Assembly: GCF_004345645.1 (NCBI RefSeq)
Contig: NZ_SLWS01000001.1
Location: 334,615-398,614, forward strand
Direction of reading: 5' to 3'
DNA length: 64,000 nt
DNA from: Actinocrispum wychmicini
GTDB lineage: Bacteria > Actinomycetota > Actinomycetes > Mycobacteriales > Pseudonocardiaceae
Shown here: positions 48,435 to 56,687 of the stretch, piece after piece
Layout of the letters: each line of letters opens with the position of its first letter
Numbering within the stretch: the stretch's first letter is position 1
Made by a program: the position numbers and the translations under genes
Notes under the pieces: generated by a model
The model's database searches: none
What the model saw: only the letters and a program-made list of their open reading frames with translations
Told to the model about the DNA's origin: nothing

Positions 48435-48586
48435 GCCGTACCGCAGGTACACGGGCAGCGGATCTGAGCCGCGGCGGGCGGTCCGCGTCGGTGTCTCGCC
48501 CCGCAGGACCTCCATCACCCCGCCCCGGAATCTCCCAGCAATTCGACGCTGACCTGGACTCGGCACAGTTGGCTACGCTCCACCGT

Positions 48587-49129
48587 GTGAAAGGACGGCC
48601 GCCGGTTACTCGCAGCACAGTGCGCGGGTGCTCGATGGCTGTCGCGTCGGCCGCGTTGGCGATCGGCGCGCACGGCATGGCGGGTGGGGGCACCCCGGAC
48701 ACCGCCTTGGCTGTCCTGCTGACGATGATCGTGGCCTGGGCGGGCACATCGGTAGCGGCCCGTCACCAGGGCCCGTTCGCGGTGCTGACAGCGTTGGGTA
48801 CGGCCCAACTGGCGATGCACCTGGTGCTCAACTACGTGCTGCCCACGCACACCGGTCACCACACGCAGCCTGTGGCTCCGGCGGCGATGTGGGCGACGCA
48901 CGTCACGGCGACGCTGCTCACAGCGGTGCTGCTGGCCAACGCCGACCGGGCGCTCAGCGTCGTCGCGTCGGGCATCAGGCTGCTGCGTGATCTGGTGCGA
49001 CCGCCGACTTTCGCGGCGGTACCAGGGGCGACGTATGTACTTGCCGCATCGCCTCAGTGCTCCGACCACATCCGGCGGGTGGTGCTGCGGAAGGTGCATT
49101 CGCGGCGTGGGCCGCCGACGACCTCCTGA
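48587..49129 (+). CDS. Four-helix membrane protein before the copper genes
   Basis: A 180-residue protein with about four transmembrane helices. The GTG at 48587 (VKGRPPVTRSTVRG) lies eight bases after a TANNNT-type -10 (TACGCT, 48574-48579), so a nearly leaderless transcript is plausible; the longer frame to 48491 would contain this promoter. A loop after helix 3 is rich in histidine (LPTHTGHHTQP), suggesting metal contact, in keeping with the copper genes ycnI-copC-copD 52 bases downstream. The C-terminal tail is basic with one cysteine. No family recognised. Confidence 0.65.
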   Translation: MKGRPPVTRSTVRGCSMAVASAALAIGAHGMAGGGTPDTALAVLLTMIVAWAGTSVAARHQGPFAVLTALGTAQLAMHLVLNYVLPTHTGHHTQPVAPAAMWATHVTATLLTAVLLANADRALSVVASGIRLLRDLVRPPTFAAVPGATYVLAASPQCSDHIRRVVLRKVHSRRGPPTTS

Positions 49130-49181
49130 CGTCGAGACACCGTTCACCCCACACCCCTGCAGACTCAGGAGCAATATCGTC

Positions 49182-49964
49182 ATGTCTACAAATCGACTCG
49201 TTAGGGGCGGTGCGATCGCCCTCGTCACAGGCGCGCTGGTGCTCGCCGTCCCCGGGGTCGCGAGCGCGCACGTGACGGCCAACGTCACCGGAACCGCCCA
49301 GAAGGGTGGCTACACCAAGATCACGTTCCGGGTGCCGAACGAGGACGACAGCCAGGGCACGATCAAGCTGGCCCTGAATTTCGGCACCAACCCGCCGGTG
49401 GTCAGCGCGCGGCCCAAGCCGCTGCCCGGCTGGACCACCACGGTCACCAAGGTCGACCTCAACCCGCCGGTCACCATCGGCAAGACCACCTACAAGCAGG
49501 CGATCGGCACGATCACCTGGACCGCCCAGCCGGGCAACCGGATCAACCCGGGCGAGTTCCAGGAGTTCGACATCTCGGCCGGGCCGCTGCCGGACGCCGA
49601 CCAACTGGCGATCCCGGCGACGCAGACCTACGACGGCGCCAAGGGCGACGTGAAGTGGGACCAGCCGGCCATGCCGGACGGCTCGGAGCCGCAGCACCCG
49701 GCGCCGTCCATCAAGCTGGCCGCGGCCGGTGCGTCCGAGGACGCGCACGGCGGCATGGGTACCCAGGCGGACGTGAAGAACGCCGCGGACTCGCATGACG
49801 CCGCGTCGCCGGCAAGCGACAACACGGCTCGCTGGCTCGCCGGTGCCGGCCTGGTGATCGGCGCTCTTGGTCTGGGCCTCGGCGTGGGCGCGACCCTGCG
49901 GGGCCGTCGAAGCGCCGGCAAGACCAACCAGAGCAACCAGACCAGCCAGAGCGGAGAGGCGTGA
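49182..49964 (+). CDS. ycnI: YcnI-family copper-binding protein (DUF1775)
   Basis: Exported copper-handling protein of 260 residues. The signal peptide (to GVASA) leaves a mature N-terminus beginning H-V-T, the histidine that starts the copper site in YcnI. The DUF1775 domain follows (YTKITFRVPNEDD, WTAQPGNRINPGEFQEFDIS). After a flexible Pro/His-rich part (EDAHGGMGTQAD), a C-terminal helix (WLAGAGLVIGALGLGLGVGA) and basic residues anchor it in the membrane. The ATG has AGGAG nine to ten bases upstream. It is coupled to copC by a GTGA overlap. Confidence 0.93.
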   Translation: MSTNRLVRGGAIALVTGALVLAVPGVASAHVTANVTGTAQKGGYTKITFRVPNEDDSQGTIKLALNFGTNPPVVSARPKPLPGWTTTVTKVDLNPPVTIGKTTYKQAIGTITWTAQPGNRINPGEFQEFDISAGPLPDADQLAIPATQTYDGAKGDVKWDQPAMPDGSEPQHPAPSIKLAAAGASEDAHGGMGTQADVKNAADSHDAASPASDNTARWLAGAGLVIGALGLGLGVGATLRGRRSAGKTNQSNQTSQSGEA

Positions 49965-50509
49965 TCCGCCGGATCGCGGCGGTCGCCGTCCTGGCCGGCC
50001 TGGCTTTCGCCGGGCTGGCCTCGCCGGCGCTCGCCCACAACGCGCTGGTCGGATCCGATCCGAAGGACCAGGCGTCGCTCGATGTCGGGCCGCAGACCGT
50101 GCGGCTCACGTTCGACCAGCCGGTCCAGGACGACGCCGGGGCCAACACGGTCGCGGTGATCGGCCCGAGCGGCGACCACTGGGAGACGGCCGCGCCCAAA
50201 GTGGACAGCAACGTGGTGTCCGCGACGGTCGGTGCGCTCGGCCCGAGCGGCCAGTACTCGGTGAACTGGCGGGTGCTGTCCGCGGACGGACATCCGGTGC
50301 AGGGCACCGTGAAGTTCACGTTGGCCAAGGCGGGCAACGGAACCCCGACCCCGCCGGACGTGCTCGCCAAGTTCGGCGGCACCGGGCTGCAGTCCGGCGA
50401 CTCCGGCGGCGGCATCCCGACCTGGGTGTGGATCGTCGGCGCGGCGGTCCTGCTCGTCATCGGGGTGGTGTTCGCGATGCGGATGGGCGGCAAGGAAGAC
50501 GACGCCTGA
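49961..50509 (+). CDS. copC: CopC domain protein, membrane anchored
   Basis: Copper-binding CopC domain (182 residues) with a cleavable signal peptide ending PALA, so the mature chain begins with the copper-ligand histidine HNALVGSDPKDQASL. The beta-sandwich pattern VRLTFDQPVQDDAG and WRVLSADGHPVQGTVKF (a second histidine, DGH) is typical. A single C-terminal helix (TWVWIVGAAVLLVIGVVFAM) anchors it. GTG start overlaps the ycnI stop; the stop overlaps the copD start as TGATG. It likely delivers copper to CopD. Confidence 0.95.
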   Translation: MIRRIAAVAVLAGLAFAGLASPALAHNALVGSDPKDQASLDVGPQTVRLTFDQPVQDDAGANTVAVIGPSGDHWETAAPKVDSNVVSATVGALGPSGQYSVNWRVLSADGHPVQGTVKFTLAKAGNGTPTPPDVLAKFGGTGLQSGDSGGGIPTWVWIVGAAVLLVIGVVFAMRMGGKEDDA

Positions 50510-51519
50510 TGACCGCCCGGACCACGGCGGCCCCTCGGCTGACCCTGGTCCTGGTCACCGCGGCGCTGGCCGGTGTGCTCATCGGCCTGGCGCTCACGGC
50601 GACCAGGACTCTCCCAGGGCTGGCCGAGCCGGCCGCGGTGGTCCGTTATGGCATCCCGATCGTCCGCGTGCTGCTGGACATGGCCGCGGTCGCCACGGTC
50701 GGGCTGACGATCCTGCCGCTGCTGATCGGATCCGACCGGCCGAAGCTCACCGAGGGGGTGCTGCGCGGCACCCGGCGGGTGGCGGTCGCCAGCTCCTTGG
50801 CTTGGGGCATCACGGCTTTGGTCGCGCTCGTGCTGCAGACCGCCGAACTGCGACTGTCCGAATCGGTCACTCTCGGCGCGATCTGGGACTACGTGCGGAC
50901 GATCAGCGCGGGCAAGGCGCTGGTCGCGGTGTTCGTCCTCGCGATGCTGAACGCCGGTCTCTCGGTGTGGGCGGTCCGGGCCGGCGATTCAGTACCGGCG
51001 GAGTTGCGAGCCGCGGCCGCGCTGTTCACGTTGCTGCCGCTCCCGGTGACCGGACACGCGACCAACTGGAGCTGGCAGGACGTCACGATGGTGTCGATGG
51101 AGCTGCACGTGCTGGCCGCGGTCGCGTGGACCGGCGGCCTCGGCGCGGTGGTCGTCCTGCTTGCCACGAACCGAACGCTGCTGGCCCACGCGCTGCCACG
51201 GTTCTCGACGCTGGCCGCGCTCTGTCTCGTGGTGTCCGTCGCGACTGGACTGTTCAATGGGGTCGCCGAACTGATGGCCAAGCCCGGCGGCGACCTGTGG
51301 CACGACCTGTTCGCGACCGGCTACGGGATTCTCGTGCTCCTGAAAGTCAGCTGCGTGACTCTGCTGGCGTTGCTCGGCGCGAACATCCGCTGGCGGCTGC
51401 TACCAGGTATCCTGCGGCACCACCGGACCGCTTTGGCCGGCTGGGCGGCGCTCGAGCTGTCCATCATGGGGCTGGCGTTCGGCTTCGCGGTAGTCCTGAC
51501 CAGGACGGCAGTGGCGTGA
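50509..51519 (+). CDS. copD: CopD-family copper transport membrane protein
   Basis: Polytopic membrane protein of 336 residues with eight or so helices, CopD family, thought to move copper inward from CopC. The core helices hold ATNWSWQDVTMVSMELHVLA and AVAWTGGLGAVVVLLAT, with the histidine and tryptophan pattern of CopD. The ATG at 50509 overlaps copC; the open frame upstream of it lies over copC in another register and is not coding. It ends the ycnI-copC-copD operon, 82 bases before a convergent small gene. Confidence 0.92.
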   Translation: MTARTTAAPRLTLVLVTAALAGVLIGLALTATRTLPGLAEPAAVVRYGIPIVRVLLDMAAVATVGLTILPLLIGSDRPKLTEGVLRGTRRVAVASSLAWGITALVALVLQTAELRLSESVTLGAIWDYVRTISAGKALVAVFVLAMLNAGLSVWAVRAGDSVPAELRAAAALFTLLPLPVTGHATNWSWQDVTMVSMELHVLAAVAWTGGLGAVVVLLATNRTLLAHALPRFSTLAALCLVVSVATGLFNGVAELMAKPGGDLWHDLFATGYGILVLLKVSCVTLLALLGANIRWRLLPGILRHHRTALAGWAALELSIMGLAFGFAVVLTRTAVA

Positions 51520-51601
51520 ACCACCGCTCGTCGCAAGTGGAGTTATGTGGCGAGCGTCACTCCGCACCGGCGGTCTGTCCAGCAGATGAAGAGTCGAGCG
51601 G

Positions 51602-51907
51602 TCAGTCCTGCTCGGTGAACTGCGCCCGGGGATGTGGCCGGCGAAGTTCCGCCAGACGGTCCATAGTGACCGCTCCCCGGCGCTCCAACTCCTTGCGGCT
51701 GATCCAGCCGGCGGCGAAGTGGCGGTAGCTCTGCGCGAGCATCACCAGCTCGGCGAGATAGTCCGCGGCTCGGCGGCGGCTGTCCTCGGGCAATCGGGAT
51801 ACCAGGGCCAACTGGTTGGCCACCACATCGTCCAACACTTTCGCGGACCTCAGCGCGCGCTTGGCCCGCCGACCATCACCGACCGTCCTGCTCAGCAGCC
51901 CCAACAC
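51602..51907 (-). CDS. Small helical protein of unknown function
   Basis: A 101-residue protein, GTG start at 51907, no recognised family. It is strongly helical: RRAKRALRSAKVLDDVVANQLALVSR then RRRAADYLAELVMLAQSYRHF and a short charged end. A GAGG-like element lies about 15 bases upstream, too far for certainty. It stands alone between copD (convergent) and the kinase-like gene upstream on the same strand. Confidence 0.6.
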   Translation of the reverse strand: MLGLLSRTVGDGRRAKRALRSAKVLDDVVANQLALVSRLPEDSRRRAADYLAELVMLAQSYRHFAAGWISRKELERRGAVTMDRLAELRRPHPRAQFTEQD

Positions 51908-52041
51908 CGTGACCCATCACCTCTTCGTGCACTGAACTCGAGCGAGAATCCGAACTCAGCGTAGCCGATAACCTGTCCGTGGCAACGGCCGCCATCTGTC
52001 GACAAAGGATTCGCTCAGCGGCCGGTGCGCGTTACCGCCAT

Positions 52042-52944
52042 TCAGGTGTAACGGGACCACCTGGCGTGGGTATCTCCGCGCCGGAAATCGTCGAGCCGCC
52101 GCATGAGTTCGGGGCGTACATCCGGATTGCTGCGGACACTCGGCAGCACACTCGTGATCAGTTTCAGCTCTCTGACCTCGCGCAACACCGCGAACCCAGC
52201 CCATCGGGTGACATCCCAGCCGTAACTGCGAGCCATCTCACGGTACGTACGCGGCGGCTCGCCGAACCGGCCCACGCCGACCGCGACCGGGGTCAGATCC
52301 CACTCCGGCGGCCCCAGGCAAGTGGAATCGAAATCACACAACACCGGGCCGTCCGGCGACGAAATGAGATTCCCCAGGTGGGCGTCACCGTGCACGACCG
52401 CGGTCGGCCGCGGGAACACCAGATCGGCCAGTGCCTCCTGCAGCCGGGCACAGCAGGCCAGCAGGAAGTCCCGGTCGTCGTCGTCGAGGTCCTCGGCGTC
52501 GTCCACCCGTCGCCGTACGTCGTCCAACGGGTCCCAGGACGGCAGGTGGAACGTTGGCGGCGGCAGCCGGTGGATCCGCCCCAACAAGGCGCCGAGATCG
52601 TGGCCCCGGGGCGGCTGGCCACCGGACGGGACCACGTCCCACACCGTGGCCAGGTGGGCACCCACCTGGATGGGCTGCTCGACGCCGGCGGACAGGCGCA
52701 CCGCCGGGATGTCGTGCTCGGCGAGCCAGCCGGCGATCCGGACGACCTTGTGCACCCGGTGCCGCAGCCCGTGCGAGCCGACGATCCGGACCACAGCCTG
52801 GTCGCCGGCCAGCCGGTAGACCGCGTTGTTCGTGAACCGGAGCAGCGTCGCACCTTCGGCGTCCAGGCCGAGCCGCGCGCAGATCTCCCGCAACACCGCC
52901 GCCAGCCGTTCCCTGCTGAACCGGCCTTCATGCGAAGCGGTCAT
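52042..52944 (-). CDS. Aminoglycoside phosphotransferase-like kinase
   Basis: Protein-kinase-fold phosphotransferase of the APH/choline kinase type, 300 residues. Brenner's motif VVHGDAHLGNLIS with the catalytic aspartate lies near 190, the metal-binding aspartate is in LCDFDSTCLGPPEWD, and AVVRIVGSHGLRHRV fits the ATP-binding lobe. The ATG at 52944 lies 25 bases after the stop of the XRE regulator gene on the same strand; a longer frame through that gene is a shadow. In actinobacteria such enzymes accompany many XRE regulators; the substrate (antibiotic or cell metabolite) is unknown, and resistance should not be assumed. Confidence 0.9.
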   Translation of the reverse strand: MTASHEGRFSRERLAAVLREICARLGLDAEGATLLRFTNNAVYRLAGDQAVVRIVGSHGLRHRVHKVVRIAGWLAEHDIPAVRLSAGVEQPIQVGAHLATVWDVVPSGGQPPRGHDLGALLGRIHRLPPPTFHLPSWDPLDDVRRRVDDAEDLDDDDRDFLLACCARLQEALADLVFPRPTAVVHGDAHLGNLISSPDGPVLCDFDSTCLGPPEWDLTPVAVGVGRFGEPPRTYREMARSYGWDVTRWAGFAVLREVRELKLITSVLPSVRSNPDVRPELMRRLDDFRRGDTHARWSRYT

Positions 52945-52969
52945 GGAACGAGCCGCGGGACCGGTCGGC

Positions 52970-54346
52970 TCAGGCGTTGTCGTCGAAGTACTTGTGCAGG
53001 ACGTCGGAGAGCTCACGGGCCTGGGTGTTGTTCCGGCGCTTGTCCGCCTCCAGCTTGAGCGGTCGCATCCGGTCCTTCGTCCGCCCGGAGGTGAGGTTCT
53101 CGGCCAGGTCGACCGTTGCGCGGCCAAGCTTGGCACCGTGGTCCATATCGCCTTCAAGCAGGTGGTTGATGGCCAGCGCGCCCATGTTGAACGCCTTGCT
53201 GCGGGCCATGTCGTCGCCGTACCCGTCGATCGCGCGCTGCAGCGCCGGGATGGCGTACTTGGTGTGCTTGACGTCGACTTCCTGGGCGAGCGCGGTGTGC
53301 ACCGTGCCGATCATCGCGTAGACGTCGGTCTCGTTGAAGAACTTCACCCAGGTCTCGGCGCCGTCCAGGTCGGCGCGGGCGAACTCGTCCCGGGTCCGGC
53401 CGAGCAGTTTCATCGTCTGCTCACGCTGGCCCATCATCGCGTAGGCCCATGCCTCGTTCGCGCACAGCACCGCCACAGCCAGCTCCGAGCCGGAGTTCTG
53501 GGCGGCGATCTGGCCGAGCGAGAAGATCTTCAGCGCGTCGTTGGGCGCACCGTTGTGCAGGTAGACGCGGCCCATCCGGTACAGGATGTTGGCCACCAGC
53601 GGCTCGCTGCGGCCCTCCTTGGCCAGCTCGAGCCCCTTGCCGAAGTGGTTGCGGGCGGAATCGATCAGGCCGATGTCGAACGACGTCCAACCGGCCAGGT
53701 TGTGCAGGTCGGCCAGGGCGACATGCAGTCTTTGCTTGACCACGTCGGTGGCCGAGGCGCCCAGCATCTGCTGTCCCCAGGACAGCTGCGCGATCACCGC
53801 GTCGCGACACGAACCGCCGCCGTACTGGTAGTCCAACGACCGCAACGCCCTGGTGGCGGCTTCCACCTGGCGGACGTCCGTCATCCCGATCCGGCCGGGT
53901 GCCGGCGTGGAGATCGGGTTGGAGACCCACGGCCCGGAGTCCGCGCCGAACACGTTCGCGCCCATGGTGACGGCCGCGGCGTGCGCGAGGAACTTCCGAC
54001 GTTTCACCGACTCTGCCTCCTCGGGGGTCTGGTCGTCCACTGTCGCGACGACCCGAACCCGTGTCTCCTCGTCATACGCGAGGCCCATGTAACCCCTTGG
54101 AACACCCAGGCCATGGGCGATCCTCGCGAGCACGTCATAGGCCATGACCTGGCGACCTTTGAGGATCTCCGATACCTCGGACTGCGACTGGCCGGTCTGC
54201 GCCGCTATCTGCCGCTGCGAGATGCCGTGCTTCCGCAACAGCCGGTAGACCTGACTGATCTCCCTGCCCGCCAGTGCTGACCGCATCTCTGGTTTCTCCC
54301 AGACATCGGCTGTCACCACAGCACCTTGTGACCCGGTGGAGTTCAC
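52970..54346 (-). CDS. XRE-family regulator with TPR-like helical domain
   Basis: A 458-residue regulator. The N-terminal helix-turn-helix (about residues 20-75; ISQRQIAAQTGQSQSEVSEILKG) is Cro/C1 type. A hydrophobic AHAAAVTMGANVFG follows RRKFL near 118, resembling the twin-residue linker found in many such actinobacterial regulators. Residues about 155-450 form tetratricopeptide-like repeats (LHNLAGWTSFDIGLIDSARNHFGKGLELA, NILYRMGRVYLHNG). This build is typical of regulators of development or secondary metabolism. GTG at 54346 has AAGGGGG about six bases upstream. It is transcribed with the kinase-like gene downstream. Confidence 0.88.
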   Translation of the reverse strand: MNSTGSQGAVVTADVWEKPEMRSALAGREISQVYRLLRKHGISQRQIAAQTGQSQSEVSEILKGRQVMAYDVLARIAHGLGVPRGYMGLAYDEETRVRVVATVDDQTPEEAESVKRRKFLAHAAAVTMGANVFGADSGPWVSNPISTPAPGRIGMTDVRQVEAATRALRSLDYQYGGGSCRDAVIAQLSWGQQMLGASATDVVKQRLHVALADLHNLAGWTSFDIGLIDSARNHFGKGLELAKEGRSEPLVANILYRMGRVYLHNGAPNDALKIFSLGQIAAQNSGSELAVAVLCANEAWAYAMMGQREQTMKLLGRTRDEFARADLDGAETWVKFFNETDVYAMIGTVHTALAQEVDVKHTKYAIPALQRAIDGYGDDMARSKAFNMGALAINHLLEGDMDHGAKLGRATVDLAENLTSGRTKDRMRPLKLEADKRRNNTQARELSDVLHKYFDDNA

Positions 54347-54564
54347 TCGCGCCCCCTTGCAGTCCGTTGGGCGTCATCCGAAGCGTAAACACAATGCGCC
54401 GGCGGCGAGAAGTGCCGTTCAGCCAGGATGATAGGTCGGGCCGAACTTCGGTGACCGCTTATCGTCGAACCCGGTCCGATCAGCGCTGTATCGCCCCGCT
54501 GGCGTTTGCTGGGTACCAATCTAGTTTCTGGTAAGCATTCGAGCACGGAGGGAAACTTCAGATC

Positions 54565-54849
54565 GTGGACCTGGTCGGCTCGACAGTGACGCACCCCGCA
54601 CGCGTGGCCGTTCCCCCCTCGGCGGACCCACCTGGCCTCAGGGACCTGCGTGGCTCCTTCGAGGGCCGCCGGGTATGGCACGTCAGCTGCGGCGATGTCA
54701 TCAACCGCGATCGGTGCCTCACGGTGCTAGTGGATGACAACAAGGTGGTGCTCGTCGGACCTCCCGGCGAGACCGCGGTCCTGTCGTCTGGCCAGCTCGG
54801 CCAGCTTCGGGACGCCCTACGAGAAGCCGCCGAGCAGGCGGAAAGGTGA
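54565..54849 (+). CDS. Small protein of unknown function
   Basis: A 94-residue protein, GTG start with AGGGAAAC about ten bases upstream, no family recognised. The middle part RVWHVSCGDVINRDRCLTVLVDDNKVVLVGPPG looks like a small beta-sheet domain, and the end (SSGQLGQLRDALREAAEQAER) is a helix. It is divergent from the XRE regulator over a 218-base gap and is followed 13 bases later by another small gene; pairs of small genes next to XRE regulators are frequent in actinobacteria. No function can be given. Confidence 0.65.
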   Translation: MDLVGSTVTHPARVAVPPSADPPGLRDLRGSFEGRRVWHVSCGDVINRDRCLTVLVDDNKVVLVGPPGETAVLSSGQLGQLRDALREAAEQAER

Positions 54850-54862
54850 CGGTGAGGAGATC

Positions 54863-55207
54863 GTGGACGAGATACTCGGCCAGGTCCTGCGTAACGCGGT
54901 GTGGGAACGTCTCGACATGCTCTCGGAGCTGGCGGACCGCGCCGACGCCCCGTCGCTGCTCTCGGTGGCCCGCTCCGAACTTCCCCGGCTGACCGAGGGG
55001 TGGCGGGCCATGCTCTCCGCCCACGAGCCGGATGAGCGTGGCAACTGTCCGACTTGTTCCACCCGGTGGCGCCAGCAGAAGGCGCCCTGCTCAGTGTGGC
55101 GTGCCGCGTACGAGCACCTGGTCGCCGGTGGCCTCGCCCCGGCCGGTGGCCGGCACGTCCGCAGGGCCACCACCACCCCGCGCCGTGTGGTGGCCGGCGC
55201 GCGCTGA
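54863..55207 (+). CDS. Small CxxC protein of unknown function
   Basis: A 114-residue protein, GTG at 54863 with GAGGAG three bases upstream; the longer frame upstream lies over the preceding gene. The N-terminal half is helical (LGQVLRNAVWERLDMLSELADRA), and the middle has NCPTCSTRW followed by APCSVW, a possible single zinc site. The C-terminus is basic (RRATTTPRRVVAGAR). It is transcribed with the preceding small gene and ends at a strong terminator hairpin. Confidence 0.65.
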   Translation: MDEILGQVLRNAVWERLDMLSELADRADAPSLLSVARSELPRLTEGWRAMLSAHEPDERGNCPTCSTRWRQQKAPCSVWRAAYEHLVAGGLAPAGGRHVRRATTTPRRVVAGAR

Positions 55208-55214
55208 TAGAGCC

Positions 55215-55259
55215 GGCGGTCCGTTCGCCCGTCCCCCCGAGCGAGGCGAACGGGCCGCC
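55215..55259. terminator. Terminator hairpin between convergent genes
   Basis: Arms GGCGGTCCGTTCGCC (55215-55229) and GGCGAACGGGCCGCC (55245-55259), 15 base pairs with one wobble pair, 15-base C-rich loop. It separates the small-protein unit from the convergent transporter gene and can serve both. Confidence 0.75.
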
Positions 55260-55267
55260 TCCCAAGG

Positions 55268-56482
55268 TCACGCCACCGACCGAACTCGCACCACGAAGAA
55301 TCCGGCGATGAGAGTCGCGAGCGCGGAAGCGCCGAACAGTCCCTGGTAGCCGAGGCCGGCGATCAGGCCGGACGCGATAAGTGGCGCGAAGACCTGCGGC
55401 AACGAGTTGGCGATGTTGATGACCCCGAGGTCCTTGGCCCGGTCGGCCGCGGCCGGCAGCACCTGGGTCAGCAGCGCGATCGCGACCGCCCAGTAGATAC
55501 CGAACCCGGCGCCGAGCAGCGGCGCGGCGATCAAACCGGCGGTCCACGTCTCGGACACGACGAGCACGAGCGCGGCCACCGCCATCAGTGCGACCGACAG
55601 CAACACGTACGGCTTCCGACGGCCGGACTTGTCCGAGAAGACGCCGGCCAGCACGGCGCCGGCGATCAGCGCGATGCCGTAGAACGACATCAGGACCAGC
55701 AACGATCCCTCGGGATCGGGCAGGTGAACCGCGTCCTTGAGGAAGAACAGCAGGTAGAACGTGCCGAGCGCGTTCCCCAACTGGATCATGAAGTGACAGC
55801 CCCACGCCCACGCGAAGTCAGGGTGCCGCTTCGGTGAGACCCACAGTTCCAATTTCGTGGTCGGCCGCAGTTGCTTCGGCAGGACCGCGTCCGGCGTGAG
55901 CAACACGAACACCAACCCGCCCGCGACCACGACCGCCGCCGACGCGAGATAGCCGCCAGGCAGTGACGTCACCAACTCGGTCACGAGCAGCGCGCCGAGC
56001 ACGGTGCCGAACATCTGGCTGATCCCGATGAACCCACCCACCTGGGCGCGCTGCGCCACCGGCACCCGGTCGGGAATCGCGGAGAGCAGACTCGCGAGCA
56101 TGCCGTTCACACCCGCCTGAACCAGACACCACCCGATCACCATCACCGGCACGTTCCCGGCGGTGGACAGCACGACGAGCCCGGCCGCGCCGACGAGCGC
56201 ACCGGCGACGGTCCACGGGTGGCGGCGGCCGAAGCGGGACGTGGTGCGGTCGGACAGCAGGCCCACCAACGGGTTCACCACCATGGCGACCGCACCGCCG
56301 ACTCCGGTGACGATCCCGAAGACGAGTTCCTTGTCGGTGCGCGCGAGCAGTTCGGCCTGTTCGGGCAGGAGCACCTGGATGGGTGCGTAGATCGCCAGCC
56401 ACAGTCCCAGGTTCGCCAGGAAGAGCAGGGTCAGCCAGCCGGCGCGGACCCGGGTGACCGGCTCAGACAGCGCGGTTGTCAC
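55268..56482 (-). CDS. MFS transporter (sugar/cation symporter-like)
   Basis: Twelve-helix major facilitator transporter, 404 residues. The intracellular loop motif LLSDRTTSRFGRRHPW between helices 2 and 3 is that of the glycoside-pentoside-hexuronide/oligosaccharide type, repeated in the second half as VFSDKSGRRKPYVLLS. Start: GTG at 56482, with GGGAGG seven bases upstream; this start overlaps the stop of a tiny upstream frame that is the beginning of a family 1 glycoside hydrolase. A beta-glucoside or related disaccharide is therefore the likely historical substrate. A divergent TetR gene lies upstream. Confidence 0.92.
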   Translation of the reverse strand: MTTALSEPVTRVRAGWLTLLFLANLGLWLAIYAPIQVLLPEQAELLARTDKELVFGIVTGVGGAVAMVVNPLVGLLSDRTTSRFGRRHPWTVAGALVGAAGLVVLSTAGNVPVMVIGWCLVQAGVNGMLASLLSAIPDRVPVAQRAQVGGFIGISQMFGTVLGALLVTELVTSLPGGYLASAAVVVAGGLVFVLLTPDAVLPKQLRPTTKLELWVSPKRHPDFAWAWGCHFMIQLGNALGTFYLLFFLKDAVHLPDPEGSLLVLMSFYGIALIAGAVLAGVFSDKSGRRKPYVLLSVALMAVAALVLVVSETWTAGLIAAPLLGAGFGIYWAVAIALLTQVLPAAADRAKDLGVINIANSLPQVFAPLIASGLIAGLGYQGLFGASALATLIAGFFVVRVRSVA

Positions 56483-56580
56483 GCACGACCTCCCGGTACC
56501 AGTGGGGCGTCGTCCCGGGTGACGCCCTCGATCTGGAACGCGGACCTCGACACACCCCACAGGAACCCGTCCGGGACCAT
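56479..56580 (-). pseudogene. N-terminal remnant of a family 1 glycoside hydrolase (33 codons)
   Basis: ATG at 56580 with a strong GAGGAGG six bases upstream begins VPDGFLWGVSRSAFQIEG, which matches the N-terminal signature of GH1 beta-glucosidases (F-x-W-G-x-S/A-x-S-A-F/Y-Q-x-E-G). The similarity stops right after that glycine; 13 unrelated codons lead to a TGA that overlaps the GTG of the MFS gene. The body of the enzyme, about 430 residues, is gone. What remains may act as a translated leader coupling ribosomes into the transporter gene. Confidence 0.7.
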
Positions 56581-56687
56581 CGCCACCTCCTCGTGGAATG
56601 TGAAATTCGTTCGGATACTAGATGCGATGTCGCTCACACGCCAGCGCCCGTTTCACGGCAAGATAGGTTCTGAACAGAGGAGACACA

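Noticed and set aside
52042..52944. Antibiotic resistance gene
   Set aside because: The kinase fold is clear, but APH-like enzymes of this type are common housekeeping or unknown-function proteins in actinobacteria; nothing in the sequence points to a drug substrate.
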